Source: an uncultured Eisenbergiella sp. (GTDB lineage: Bacteria > Bacillota > Clostridia > Lachnospirales > Lachnospiraceae). Taken from it: 64,000 bases of DNA. The notes beneath the pieces are model-generated. The model was not told the origin of the DNA. It did no database searches and saw nothing but the letters and a program-made list of their open reading frames with translations. A program made the position numbers and the translations under genes. The DNA is taken from contig CAJUEL010000007.1 of the NCBI GenBank assembly GCA_910585455.1, positions 76,537 through 140,536 of the forward strand, written 5' to 3'. Shown here one piece after another: positions 35,107-43,797 of this stretch; the first letter of the stretch is position 1, and each line of letters starts with the position of its first letter.

Positions 35107-35136
35107 GTAACAGTTCAGACAAATCTGAATCGTTAC
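35107..35136. repeat. 30-bp dispersed palindrome, copy B
   Basis: Arms GTAACAGTTCAGAC and ATCTGAATCGTTAC around AA. It is less perfect than copy A (11 Watson-Crick pairs of 14). It lies in the GH43 5' leader. Confidence 0.7.
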
Positions 35137-35174
35137 GGAAACGGACCTTTTTGAACGAACAGAAAGGGGATACT

Positions 35175-36692
35175 GTGAAAAAAATGATGAAACCCGGGCT
35201 TTCCGGCAGGCTCACCGGCTCCCTGCTGTGTGTCCTTCTCCTGTCGGCAGTCCTGATCCCAAATCTCAATGAGGAAGGAGACCCTCCTATGCAAACAGAA
35301 CTTCTTTTCAAAAACGATCTGACAGAGCTTTGCTTCACCAACGATTTGGGAATCACCGATATCGGCGATCCCTTCGTGCTTCAAATTTCAGAAAACGAAT
35401 ACTATATGTACTGTACCTCCGCCCCCAACGGATTTTACTGCTGGAGATCGGAAGACCTGGTGCACTGGGGTGAGAAAAAAATGTGCTACACCCGGCAGCC
35501 CGATTCCTGGTGCACAGATTGCTTCTGGGCGCCCGAGGTCGTGTCCCGGGACGGACAGTACTATATGTACTATACCGCCAAAAACCAGGCGGGAAGCCTC
35601 CGCATCGGCCTCGCTGTCTCCGCTTCTCCCGCCGGTCCCTTCACGGATGTGAAGAACGAACCTTTTTTCGATTTCGGCTATGCCGCTATTGACGCCAACG
35701 TCTTATTGGACGACAATGGAAAGAGTTATCTGTACTATTCCAGAGACTGTTCCGAAAATATAGACGGATATCTGAAAAAAAGCGAGATCTATGGCGTCGC
35801 CTTAAGCGATGATCTGCTGTCCACAACAGGAGACGCCGTAAAGCTTTTGACCCCGGAGCAGAAATGGGAAAAGGCTCCCGGCGACACCCAGTGGAACGAA
35901 GGACCGGAAATGATCAAGCATGAGGGCAGATATTATCTGACCTATTCCGCCAACTTTTTTGCCAGCCCTTCCTATTCTCTGGGCTATGCGGTTTCCGACG
36001 ATCCTTTGGGACCTTTTACCAAGTCTGAGGATAACCCGCTTTTGACCTCCGGCCTGCGCAGGGATGTATCGGGCACAGGGCACCACAGCTTCACCCTGTC
36101 CCCCGACGGCACACAGCTCTGGGCGGTTTATCACTCCCATACCTACCCGCAGGATCCCAGCGGAAACCGCAAGGTGAACATTGACAGGGCAGGCTTTACC
36201 GCCGACGGAAAGCTTTTCATCAGCGGGCCTACCACCGGCATGCAGCCCCTGCCTTCCGGAAACACGACGGTTGATGTCACCGGACAGTTCCAGGCATTCA
36301 TCCAGAACGGTTCCGAAAACGGCACGGCTTCCCTGCTGCTTACCGACGGCATTTTCTCCGTCTCCGCAAGGCATTCCTGGGTGGAAGAGGAATGTTCCGC
36401 CGCAGAGGACGGAGCCGTCAAAATCACGCTGCAGTCGGAAACCGCATTGCCGGTCTGCGGCATTGCAATTTATCCCGGCACAGACTGTTTATCCGATATC
36501 GCCGCCGTCCGGGTGAGCCCTGGGCCGAATGTGCTGTCTGAGGAATATACGGTGAAGGAGGAGGACACTTCTCCCCTGCTTCTGTATTTTGACGCATGTG
36601 AAACGGATACCGTCGAGATTTTCCTGTCGCTTAAGGAAGGCAAAAATGCCACCAGCCTGTCGGAAATCACCATTTTGTCGGAAAAGAAATGA
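35175..36692 (+). CDS. GH43-family glycosidase (arabinosidase/xylosidase type)
   Basis: About 505 residues from a GTG with AAAGGGG 5 bases upstream. The GH43 five-bladed propeller shows TDIGDPFV (base Asp about 65), FWAPEVVSRDGQYYMYY, AIDANVLLDDNG, and WNEGPEMI (acid Glu about 242), then GTGHHSF. A C-terminal beta-sandwich (about 340-505) follows. The N-terminus has LTGSLLCVLLLSAVLIP, which could be a signal or anchor. However, a second ATG at 35289 (MQTELLFKNDL) has an excellent GGAAGGAG site and would give a cytoplasmic form of 467 residues. GH43 enzymes release arabinose or xylose from plant glycans. The stop is coupled to the GH2 gene. Confidence 0.85.
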   Translation: MKKMMKPGLSGRLTGSLLCVLLLSAVLIPNLNEEGDPPMQTELLFKNDLTELCFTNDLGITDIGDPFVLQISENEYYMYCTSAPNGFYCWRSEDLVHWGEKKMCYTRQPDSWCTDCFWAPEVVSRDGQYYMYYTAKNQAGSLRIGLAVSASPAGPFTDVKNEPFFDFGYAAIDANVLLDDNGKSYLYYSRDCSENIDGYLKKSEIYGVALSDDLLSTTGDAVKLLTPEQKWEKAPGDTQWNEGPEMIKHEGRYYLTYSANFFASPSYSLGYAVSDDPLGPFTKSEDNPLLTSGLRRDVSGTGHHSFTLSPDGTQLWAVYHSHTYPQDPSGNRKVNIDRAGFTADGKLFISGPTTGMQPLPSGNTTVDVTGQFQAFIQNGSENGTASLLLTDGIFSVSARHSWVEEECSAAEDGAVKITLQSETALPVCGIAIYPGTDCLSDIAAVRVSPGPNVLSEEYTVKEEDTSPLLLYFDACETDTVEIFLSLKEGKNATSLSEITILSEKK

Positions 36693-36706
36693 AAGGAAAC
36701 GAATAT

Positions 36707-38515
36707 ATGAAGAGAAAAGAATATCCGAGACCGCAGTTTGTGCGCAGGGATTGGCTTAGCCTAAACGGAACATGGGACTTTTCCTTTGATGATGAAAACC
36801 GTGCCGCCTCCGGGCATTGGGAGCAGGATTTTTGGCGGCCGGAACGCACCATCGAAGTGCCCTTTTGCTTCGAAAGCAGCTTAAGCGGCATCGGCGACAC
36901 CTCCATCCATGACAGGGTTTTTTATAAAAGACGCTTTTCCCTGCCCGAAGAATGGAAGGGAAAACGGATTCTGCTGCATTTTGAGGCGGTGGACTACCAG
37001 TGCAGGGTGTTCGTAAACGGCATGCTCTGCTGCGAGCACACCGGCGGAAACGTGGGCTTTTGCGTGGATATCACCGATTATCTGACGGATAAGGCGGAGC
37101 AATCTCTCGCCGTCGCCGTCTACGATCCCGCCCGGGATGAAACCATCCCCAGGGGCAAGCAGTTCTGGGAGGAAAAGAGCGCGAGCATCTGGTATACCCG
37201 CACCACCGGAATCTGGCAGAGCGTATGGCTGGAGCCCGTAAGCCCCCGCCATATTTCCCATGTGAAATTCACGCCCGATGTGGACCGGGATATGGTCACG
37301 CTGGAAGCAGAATTTTCCGCTTTTACAGAGGACATGTATCTGGAGGCAGAGATTTCCTTTCAGGGAGAGCCTGTCTGCCGGGACCGGTATCTGGTGAACA
37401 ATCCAAACGTTTTTTGCCGCAGCATCCATCTGGCGGGAGACCATATTTTCCACAGCTCCGTCCATGACGCCAAACGCCTGTGGAGCCCGGAAAATCCTGC
37501 CCTCTTCGATGTCACCCTCCGCCTGATCGCAGACGGGGAGATCACAGACACGGTGGAGAGCTATTTCGGCATGCGCAAGATCCATACCAAAGACGGCATC
37601 ACCTACTTAAACAACCGCCCCTACTATTTCAAGCTGGTTCTGGATCAGGGCTACTGGCCTGACGGCATTCTGACAGCGCCCTCAGACGAAGCCTTTGTGG
37701 AAGATATCCGGCTGATGAAGGAAATGGGCTTTAACGGCTGCAGAAAGCACCAGAAGGTGGAGGACGCCCGGTTTTTATATCACGCCGACAAAATGGGGTT
37801 CCTCGTGTGGGGCGAAATGGCGTCCGCCTGCCTGTTCACGGAAAAAGGCGTCGCCGCCTATGCCAACGAATGGTTTGAGGTTCTGCGGCGGGATTACAGC
37901 CACCCCTCCATCGTCGCCTGGGTGCCCTTCAACGAAAGCTGGGCGGTTCCCAATATCGGTCTCAATCCGTGTCAGCAGAACCAGTCCACCGGCATGTATT
38001 ATCTGCTAAAGAGCCTGGACGCCACCCGGCTGGTCATCGGCAACGACGGCTGGGAGATGACCAAAAGCGATATCTGCGCCATCCACAATTATGCCCACGG
38101 TTCCATGGCAGAGCCGGAAAAGCAGGCATTTTTCAAACGGACCATGACCGATAAAAACATCCTGCTTTCCTGCACCCACGCGGGACGCAGCGTCTATGCC
38201 GAGGGCTATTCCTACGGCGGCGAGCCGATCCTCATCACGGAATGCGGCGGCATCAATTATAACCTGACGGAAACCGGCAACTGGGGCTACACCTGCGCTG
38301 TCAGTGAGGAGGATTTCTTAAAGCAGTACGAGCATGTGATCCGGACGATCCTCGAATCCGATCTGGTTTACGGCTTCTGCTACACGCAGCTGTCCGATGT
38401 GGAGCAGGAAACCAACGGACTGCTCACCCATGACCATGCGCCCAAATGCGATCCGGCGAAAATCCGGGAGATCAATTCCCGGTACCGGCATAATGTTATA
38501 GCTAATTCCCTGTAA
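36707..38515 (+). CDS. GH2-family glycoside hydrolase
   Basis: A 602-residue enzyme of the beta-galactosidase/beta-glucuronidase/mannosidase family without a signal peptide, so cytoplasmic. The sugar-binding domain opens RPQFVRRDWLSLNGTWDFSF, and the barrel carries the acid/base in VPFNESWAVP (Glu about 410) and the nucleophile in ILITECGGINY (Glu about 512). The ATG at 36707 follows AAAGGA by 9 bases. An earlier ATG at 36689 overlaps the GH43 stop (ATGA) and would add six residues. With the GH43 and the importer it should degrade an imported oligosaccharide. A strong terminator follows. Confidence 0.92.
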   Translation: MKRKEYPRPQFVRRDWLSLNGTWDFSFDDENRAASGHWEQDFWRPERTIEVPFCFESSLSGIGDTSIHDRVFYKRRFSLPEEWKGKRILLHFEAVDYQCRVFVNGMLCCEHTGGNVGFCVDITDYLTDKAEQSLAVAVYDPARDETIPRGKQFWEEKSASIWYTRTTGIWQSVWLEPVSPRHISHVKFTPDVDRDMVTLEAEFSAFTEDMYLEAEISFQGEPVCRDRYLVNNPNVFCRSIHLAGDHIFHSSVHDAKRLWSPENPALFDVTLRLIADGEITDTVESYFGMRKIHTKDGITYLNNRPYYFKLVLDQGYWPDGILTAPSDEAFVEDIRLMKEMGFNGCRKHQKVEDARFLYHADKMGFLVWGEMASACLFTEKGVAAYANEWFEVLRRDYSHPSIVAWVPFNESWAVPNIGLNPCQQNQSTGMYYLLKSLDATRLVIGNDGWEMTKSDICAIHNYAHGSMAEPEKQAFFKRTMTDKNILLSCTHAGRSVYAEGYSYGGEPILITECGGINYNLTETGNWGYTCAVSEEDFLKQYEHVIRTILESDLVYGFCYTQLSDVEQETNGLLTHDHAPKCDPAKIREINSRYRHNVIANSL

Positions 38516-38550
38516 AGTCAACAGCCCTGCTGCAGGCAGCCGGGCCATTT

Positions 38551-38587
38551 GCCCCCGAACGCGCACCGATATGTTCGGGGGCTTTTT
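38551..38587 (+). terminator. Intrinsic terminator after GH2
   Basis: GCCCCCGAAC (38551-38560) and GTTCGGGGGC (38573-38582) form a perfect 10-base stem followed by TTTTTCTTT. Confidence 0.9.
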
Positions 38588-38598
38588 CTTTAAACTTA

Positions 38599-38628
38599 TT
38601 GCCGCTACGCGCCGCCATGTGCTATAAT
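38599..38628 (+). promoter_or_regulatory. Promoter of the Suv3-like helicase gene
   Basis: TTGCCG (38599-38604) and a perfect TATAAT (38623-38628) are 18 bases apart. The leader to the ATG at 38674 is about 40 bases. Confidence 0.55.
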
Positions 38629-38673
38629 TGTTCCACTTGCTGATGCAAATGATAACGCAATGGAGATAATCGG

Positions 38674-40848
38674 ATGATACAGAAAGAAAAACTGGCGGAA
38701 TTTTATTTTACGCAATACAGGGATTGCGCCGGAAAGCTGAAAAAAAAGAATAACGATGGGAAAAAGTATTACCAGCAGCGGATCGTCCGCCTGATCGATG
38801 AGATGAAGGGATTTTCGGGTGAAAAGCTCAGTCAGCCCCATCTGGAGGAATTTCACCGGCAGATACGGAACATGGCATACTATGCCTTTCGGGAAAACAA
38901 CCTGATCGCGATCATGCAGCTGCGGGATATTCTGATGGAGGAGCTGGTGCGCCTGGATCTGGAAAGCATGAAACCGGCGGAGCAGGAGCTGATCACCGCA
39001 AAATTCCTGGAATTTCTGCGCACCCAGCGCTCCTTCGAAATCTGCAAACGGACGCTGCGCAGCCTTTCCAAAAGCTATGCGGACACAGGGATCAGGGGGC
39101 AGATCATCGATATGGTCCCTTCCCGCCCGGAAACGGAATTTGCCCGCACGCGGGAAATGCGGCGGCATTTCATCCTGCATATCGGACCGACCAACTGCGG
39201 CAAGACCTACCACGCGCTGGAACGCTTAAAGCATGCGCAAAACGGCGTCTATCTGGGACCTCTGCGCCTGCTGGCGCTGGAGGTATATGAAAGGATGAAG
39301 GAAGCCCAGGTGCCCTGTACCATGCTCACAGGGGAAGAGCGCATCTACGAGGATAACAGCCGGGTCACCTCCTCCACCATCGAAATGCTGGATATTGAGC
39401 AGCCCTGCGATATCGCGGTCATCGATGAAGCGCAGATGATCGCCGACACAGAACGGGGACATTCCTGGACCCGCGCCATTCTGGGCGTGCAGGCGCAGGA
39501 AATCCATGTCTGCATGAGCCCCGCCGCGGAAAAGGTGGTCACGCATCTGATCAATCTGTGCGGCGACACCCTTGAAAGAAGACAATATGAAAGAAAAACC
39601 GCCCTGCTCTGTGAGGATACCCCCTTTGTTTTTCCGGATGACGTGCAGGACGGCGACGCCCTCATCGTCTTTTCCAAACGCGCTGTATTGGATATCGCGG
39701 GCAGACTGGAAAGAGGCGGCATGAAGGTCAGCGTTATTTATGGAAGCCTCCCGCCGGAGATCCGCCGCCGCCAGATCCGGCTATTTTCAGAAAAGAAAAC
39801 AAAGGTTGTCGTTTCCACGGACGCCATCGGCATGGGGCTGAACCTCCCCGTCAGAAGGATCGTTTTCGTGCAGACGCAAAAAACGGACGGAAAAGGCCGG
39901 CGTCCCCTTTTGACGACGGAAATCCGTCAGATCGCCGGACGTGCCGGGCGATACGGCATATATGATACAGGCTATATCAATGCGGTGGGAGAGGATGGCC
40001 TTTCCTTCGTGCGCGGGCAGTTTTTGGCGGATGAGCCGGAGGTCTCCCATGTGAGCCTGGGCTTCCCCCAGATTCTTCTGGACATGGATGAACCGCTGGA
40101 CGCCGTCCTGCAGATCTGGAAATCCGTAGAAACAGAACCTCCCTTTGAAAAAATCAGCGTGGAGGAGGTGCTTTTTCTATATGAAAGGGCATATCGGGAC
40201 AGAAAGGAAATCGACGGCTTTGAGGACAAGCACATGCTCTACCGCATGCTGACCTGCTCCATCGACATCAAGAACCGGGATATCGTGGACCTGTGGCTGT
40301 ACTACTGCAAAACCTACACAGCCGACGTCTGCCTGCACTTCCCCTCCCTGATCATGTGCAGCGATTCCGGACTGATGCGGTATGAAACCTTTTATAAAAT
40401 GCTGGATCTGTATTATCAGTTTTCCACCCGTCTGGGAAAGGAAATCGATATAGATCGCCTTGAGAGGGAACGGGAAAAGACGGAAGAAACGATCATGCAG
40501 TTTCTTTCCAAAAACAAAAAGGAATATATCCGGAAATGCGAGCGCTGCGGCAGCATCCTGCCGCCCGGCGCCATGAGCAGGCTCTGCGATGATTGCTTCG
40601 CACAGCGGCGCAGCAATCCCGGCGGCATGCGCCCGGCAGGGCGAAAAAAATCCGGCGGGGCGACGGGACCGGAATCAGGAAAGACCGGCAGCATGAACGG
40701 GGCGGGACAAAAACCGGGAAAATCCAGCAGCGCGGATATGCCTGTTGAAAAAAGCGCGGGCAGCAAAAAGCGGCGCAGGCGGCACAGACGGCAAAAGCCG
40801 CAGGCTGCTGAAATCCTGGAGCCACAGACGGCATCCGCCCTTCAATAG
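38674..40848 (+). CDS. Suv3-type RNA helicase with C-terminal zinc ribbon and basic tail
   Basis: A 724-residue superfamily 2 helicase of the Suv3 kind, best known from mitochondria, where it unwinds RNA for degradation. Walker A is HIGPTNCGKTYHAL (171-178 core), close to the Suv3 hallmark GPTNSGKT. Walker B is VIDEAQM (about 249-255). The second RecA-like half has VVVSTDAIGMGLNL and EIRQIAGRAGRYG. The N-terminal 160 residues are a helical domain. Near the C-terminus four Cys (622, 625, 638, 641) form a zinc ribbon, followed by a Gly/Ser/Lys/Arg-rich tail likely to bind RNA. The ATG follows GGAG by 8 bases. It has its own promoter. Confidence 0.88.
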   Translation: MIQKEKLAEFYFTQYRDCAGKLKKKNNDGKKYYQQRIVRLIDEMKGFSGEKLSQPHLEEFHRQIRNMAYYAFRENNLIAIMQLRDILMEELVRLDLESMKPAEQELITAKFLEFLRTQRSFEICKRTLRSLSKSYADTGIRGQIIDMVPSRPETEFARTREMRRHFILHIGPTNCGKTYHALERLKHAQNGVYLGPLRLLALEVYERMKEAQVPCTMLTGEERIYEDNSRVTSSTIEMLDIEQPCDIAVIDEAQMIADTERGHSWTRAILGVQAQEIHVCMSPAAEKVVTHLINLCGDTLERRQYERKTALLCEDTPFVFPDDVQDGDALIVFSKRAVLDIAGRLERGGMKVSVIYGSLPPEIRRRQIRLFSEKKTKVVVSTDAIGMGLNLPVRRIVFVQTQKTDGKGRRPLLTTEIRQIAGRAGRYGIYDTGYINAVGEDGLSFVRGQFLADEPEVSHVSLGFPQILLDMDEPLDAVLQIWKSVETEPPFEKISVEEVLFLYERAYRDRKEIDGFEDKHMLYRMLTCSIDIKNRDIVDLWLYYCKTYTADVCLHFPSLIMCSDSGLMRYETFYKMLDLYYQFSTRLGKEIDIDRLEREREKTEETIMQFLSKNKKEYIRKCERCGSILPPGAMSRLCDDCFAQRRSNPGGMRPAGRKKSGGATGPESGKTGSMNGAGQKPGKSSSADMPVEKSAGSKKRRRRHRRQKPQAAEILEPQTASALQ

Positions 40849-40862
40849 TCAACGCTCAAATT

Positions 40863-40946
40863 GTTACTGTTCGCGTCGCCGCCAAATGCGGACTGGAGGG
40901 GCCAGGCCACTGGCAGTCCGTATTCGGCGGCGACGCGAACAGCAAC
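40863..40946. repeat. Long hairpin element between convergent genes
   Basis: The outer arm from 40863 (GTTACTGTTCGCGTCGCCG...) pairs over about 30 bases with the arm ending at 40946 (...CGGCGACGCGAACAGCAAC), including ATGCGGACTG/CAGTCCGTAT. It is related to the element at 17024-17081. There is no T-run, so either a mobile hairpin or a factor-dependent end signal. Confidence 0.65.
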
Positions 40947-40947
40947 C

Positions 40948-42171
40948 TCAAATCATCCACACCGGCACGATATAATTGTCCCGGTCAACCGCTCCAAGCC
41001 CTGGCTTCATGCAGATGACCGCGCCCTTCCCCCGGCGCACAGAGGCCCGGTCCAACAGGGCAAATACTCTGGTCAGCTCTGTTCCAGGGTTAGCGGTCTT
41101 TTTAATCTCTATCGGATTTAAAATACCGTCATGCTCCAGCACGATATCAATTTCCTTCGCGTCCTTATCCCGATAATAATACAAATATGGCTCCTGCCCA
41201 CAGTTGAGATATGTTTTCGCGATTTCGGACACCACATAATTTTCCAGCATCGCGCCGTTCATTGCGCCGTTTTCCAGAGTATCTACGCTGCTCCATTTCG
41301 TCAGATAACACACCAGCCCGGTATCATAAAAATACAGCTTTGGCGTTTTCACAAGCCGCTTGAGCAGATTATTGGAATAAGGATGCAGATAAAAAATGAT
41401 TCCCAACGTTTCCAGAATACCAAGCCACGCTTTCGCCTGCGCCTGCGTGATATCCGCATCCTGCGCGATTTCCGATATATTCAGCATTTGGCTGCATCTG
41501 GCGGCAACGGCAGTGATGAAGCGAAGAAATTTCAGGGAATCGATTGTCTCCGATATTCCCCTCACATCCCGCTCAATATATGTGGTAAGATAACTGCCAT
41601 AAAAAATCCGGCTGTTGCTATATGCCCCACTGGCAATAGCCGGCATGGATCCTCTGTAAATCCTTTCAAAAATACCGTGCACATCGGCAAAATCCCGCTG
41701 CTTCTCCCGTCTGGACAACGCCTCCAGATCGACCCGGAACGGCTCCCCACTTTTCCTGCACAGCTCCGCCTGAGACAGAGAAACCATGGACAAAACCGCC
41801 GCCCTCCCGGCAAGAGATTCCTGCACGCCCCTCATCAATGGAAATGCCTGCGATCCCGTCAGCCAGAATGCTCCCGGCTCATGATGCCTGTCCACATAAA
41901 TTTTGATATAAGTAAAAAGCTCCGGCGCATACTGTACCTCATCGATAAAAAGAGGCGGCTTATGCATCTGTAAAAAGAGCTCCGGATCATTTTTCGCCAT
42001 ATCCCTCTCGTGCAGATCATCCAGGGACACATAGCTCCGATCCGTGCCCTCCATCAGCCTCTGCAGCATCGTAGTCTTGCCGACCTGCCTCGGTCCGGTC
42101 AAAAGCAGCACCGGATACTCTCCCGTCACCTGCATCACTACCGATTCCAGATTTCTTGGAATATAATTCAT
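40948..42171 (-). CDS. AAA ATPase with DUF4143 (AAA_14 type)
   Basis: A 407-residue protein: an N-terminal ATPase with Walker A LLLTGPRQVGKTTML, Walker B PPLFIDEVQY and WLTGSQAF, then a winged-helix region (NISEIAQDADITQAQAKAWL). The C-terminal DUF4143 nuclease-like part has YYYRDKDAKEIDIVLEHDG and PIEIKK, giving the D...ExK pattern. This widespread family has no settled role. The ATG at 42171 follows GGAGG by 8 bases. A 12-bp inverted repeat covers the leader and may control it. Confidence 0.85.
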   Translation of the reverse strand: MNYIPRNLESVVMQVTGEYPVLLLTGPRQVGKTTMLQRLMEGTDRSYVSLDDLHERDMAKNDPELFLQMHKPPLFIDEVQYAPELFTYIKIYVDRHHEPGAFWLTGSQAFPLMRGVQESLAGRAAVLSMVSLSQAELCRKSGEPFRVDLEALSRREKQRDFADVHGIFERIYRGSMPAIASGAYSNSRIFYGSYLTTYIERDVRGISETIDSLKFLRFITAVAARCSQMLNISEIAQDADITQAQAKAWLGILETLGIIFYLHPYSNNLLKRLVKTPKLYFYDTGLVCYLTKWSSVDTLENGAMNGAMLENYVVSEIAKTYLNCGQEPYLYYYRDKDAKEIDIVLEHDGILNPIEIKKTANPGTELTRVFALLDRASVRRGKGAVICMKPGLGAVDRDNYIVPVWMI

Positions 42172-42185
42172 TTCATGCGCCTCCA

Positions 42186-42226
42186 TTTTCGGCTAATTTT
42201 TATTCTATTTAAATATTAGCCGAAAA
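42186..42226. promoter_or_regulatory. 12-bp inverted repeat in front of the AAA/DUF4143 gene
   Basis: TTTTCGGCTAAT (42186-42197) and ATTAGCCGAAAA (42215-42226) are perfect inverted copies 17 bases apart, ending 15 bases before the start codon. This fits an operator for a dimeric repressor or an RNA stem that hides the ribosome site. Confidence 0.55.
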
Positions 42227-42261
42227 AAGGCAGTTATGCAAGCGTTCATCTCTGCATTTTT

Positions 42262-42468
42262 TCATAATATGAAATACAGGTTTATCCCGTACAGCAGCGC
42301 GATCCCCGGGATTCCCAGGATCCCGGTGGTCACAAAGCTCAGCAGATTAATTCCAATACTCCCCTGCAATCCTCTGTCCTGCAAAAATGAATTGATTAAA
42401 AAAACCGCAATCATGCCAAAAATTGCGCGCAGCATAAAATTGAGCAGAATTTCTGTTTTATTCTTCAT
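42262..42468 (-). CDS. bofA: BofA-like inhibitor of pro-sigma-K processing
   Basis: A 68-residue, two-helix membrane protein. The C-terminal pattern SFVTTGILGIPGIALLYGIN is the BofA hallmark (GxLGxPGVxLL). In Bacillus, BofA holds the SpoIVFB protease inactive in the outer forespore membrane until the checkpoint is passed. It is a little shorter than Bacillus BofA (87 residues). The ribosome site is weak. It is divergent from a DUF2508 gene; in B. subtilis the DUF2508 protein YaaL is also a neighbour of bofA, which supports both calls. Confidence 0.75.
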   Translation of the reverse strand: MKNKTEILLNFMLRAIFGMIAVFLINSFLQDRGLQGSIGINLLSFVTTGILGIPGIALLYGINLYFIL

Positions 42469-42584
42469 AAAAATCCAGTAAACCGTATTGTTTTTCTAAT
42501 ATATGCTTTTCTTTTAAAATTCATGCATATTTTTTCCATTTCTGCCTATACTTTACTATAAATATTTTTTAAGGGGAGACCTGC

Positions 42585-42890
42585 ATGAAATCCTATTTCA
42601 GCATCAGCCACCGTCCGGCGTCGAACGGTGCACCTCTCACTTATGATGAAAGCCTGCGCCTCGATCTGGAGCTGGCGAAATGGGAAATGGAAAACGCCTA
42701 CGCAGGCTTCGACTATGCCACCGATCCCGATATGATCGATTATTATATCTATAAGCTTAACGCTTCCATGAAGCGCTATAAATATCTGCTGGATAAATAT
42801 TCCACATTAAAAAAAGAAGCATTTATTCCAGACAGGGAGGAATCCTCCGGCCTTCCCTCCATGCAGGAAGGCGCATTGCAGCTGCTATAG
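42585..42890 (+). CDS. DUF2508 (YaaL-like) protein
   Basis: A 101-residue soluble helical protein with DESLRLDLELAKWEMENAYAG and DPDMIDYYIYKLNASMKRYK, the pattern of the DUF2508 family found next to recR and bofA in Firmicutes. Function is unknown. The ATG follows AAGGGGAG by 6 bases. The gene ends 5 bases before the stop of a converging AAA ATPase gene. Confidence 0.8.
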   Translation: MKSYFSISHRPASNGAPLTYDESLRLDLELAKWEMENAYAGFDYATDPDMIDYYIYKLNASMKRYKYLLDKYSTLKKEAFIPDREESSGLPSMQEGALQLL

Positions 42891-42894
42891 CCTG

Positions 42895-43748
42895 TTACAG
42901 GAATTCCCCCTCATGCTTTTTGAAAAAATCATAATAAAGGCGCACATTTTCCAGCTGCGTCCAGCGCTTTACATCCACGGGATTTTCATCCATATCATAG
43001 ATCTTTGCGCCCCGCATGGAAAGCACAAAGGGGGAATGGGTGGAAATCACGAACTGACAGCCGTAAAAGCGGGCGGAATCCTCCAAAAACCGCACCAGCT
43101 CCAGCTGCCGCGCAGGGGCAAGGCTGTTTTCCGGCTCATCCAGCAGGTAGAGGGCGTTCTCCTTTATTTTTTCCGTAAAGTATAAAAAGGCGCTCTCTCC
43201 GTTGGAATGCTCCCGCACGTTGTCCATGAGATTTTTCCGCACAAACTTCGACTGCGTTTTGCTGCGCGCCAGATTCACCTTTTTTAAGCGTTCATAATCC
43301 TCCAGAGACCTAAAACGGAATTCGGAATATTTGGCGTCCAGATATTCCTCAAACAAATCCTCCCGTTTCTCATCGATGCCGTCATTTAACGCGCGCAGAT
43401 CCAGCATGAAATCAAACACGTCGTCGCTGGTGATGATGCAGCTTTCCTTCGGCAGACGCCCCTGCACCTCTACCTCGCAATACTTCAAATAGTCCTCAAA
43501 AAATTGGAACGGTTAAACGGCGTCTGTCTGGAAAGCCCCAGCTTTTGCGCGATCACATTCAATGCCGTCGTCTTTCCGCAGCCGTTACCCCCATATAAAA
43601 TGGTGACCGGTTCAAAATCGATCCGGGAAAAGCCGATTTTGGAAAGCACCTTGAAAGGATAATAGCTGTCATAGCAGGTCCTCTGAATGCGCAGTATAAA
43701 ATCAAATTCCCTTCCGTCATCCGGAAACATGAACTCTGTCAGATACAT
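42895..43748 (-). pseudogene. Frameshifted AAA ATPase (ABC/SbcC-like, AAA_21 type)
   Basis: The gene starts at 43748 (MYLTEFMFPDDGREF), 9 bases after GGAGG. Walker A VTILYGGNGCGKTTAL is in the first frame, which ends at 43485 (NRSNFLRTI). Reading resumes one frame over within a run of six T at 43498-43503 as FEDYLKYCEVEVQGRLPKES and goes on to Walker B ALYLLDEPENSLAPARQL and FVISTHSPFVL, ending at 42895. One missing T (seven needed) explains the break. The joined protein would be about 284 residues. It could be a real mutation, phase variation by slippage, or a base-calling error. It sits directly behind the giant TPR gene. Confidence 0.78.
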
Positions 43749-43797
43749 CGCGTTCTTCCTCCATTCCATCAGCCTGCATGTGTTCACCGGAATCCCG

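Larger units (their letters stand above)
34703..35174. other. Divergent control region of the glycan locus
   Basis: About 470 AT-rich bases between the regulator and GH43. It carries a near-consensus minus-strand promoter (34783-34811), a candidate plus-strand promoter (35039-35068), and copy B of the 30-bp palindrome (35107-35136) inside the GH43 leader. No further genes are seen. Confidence 0.6.
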
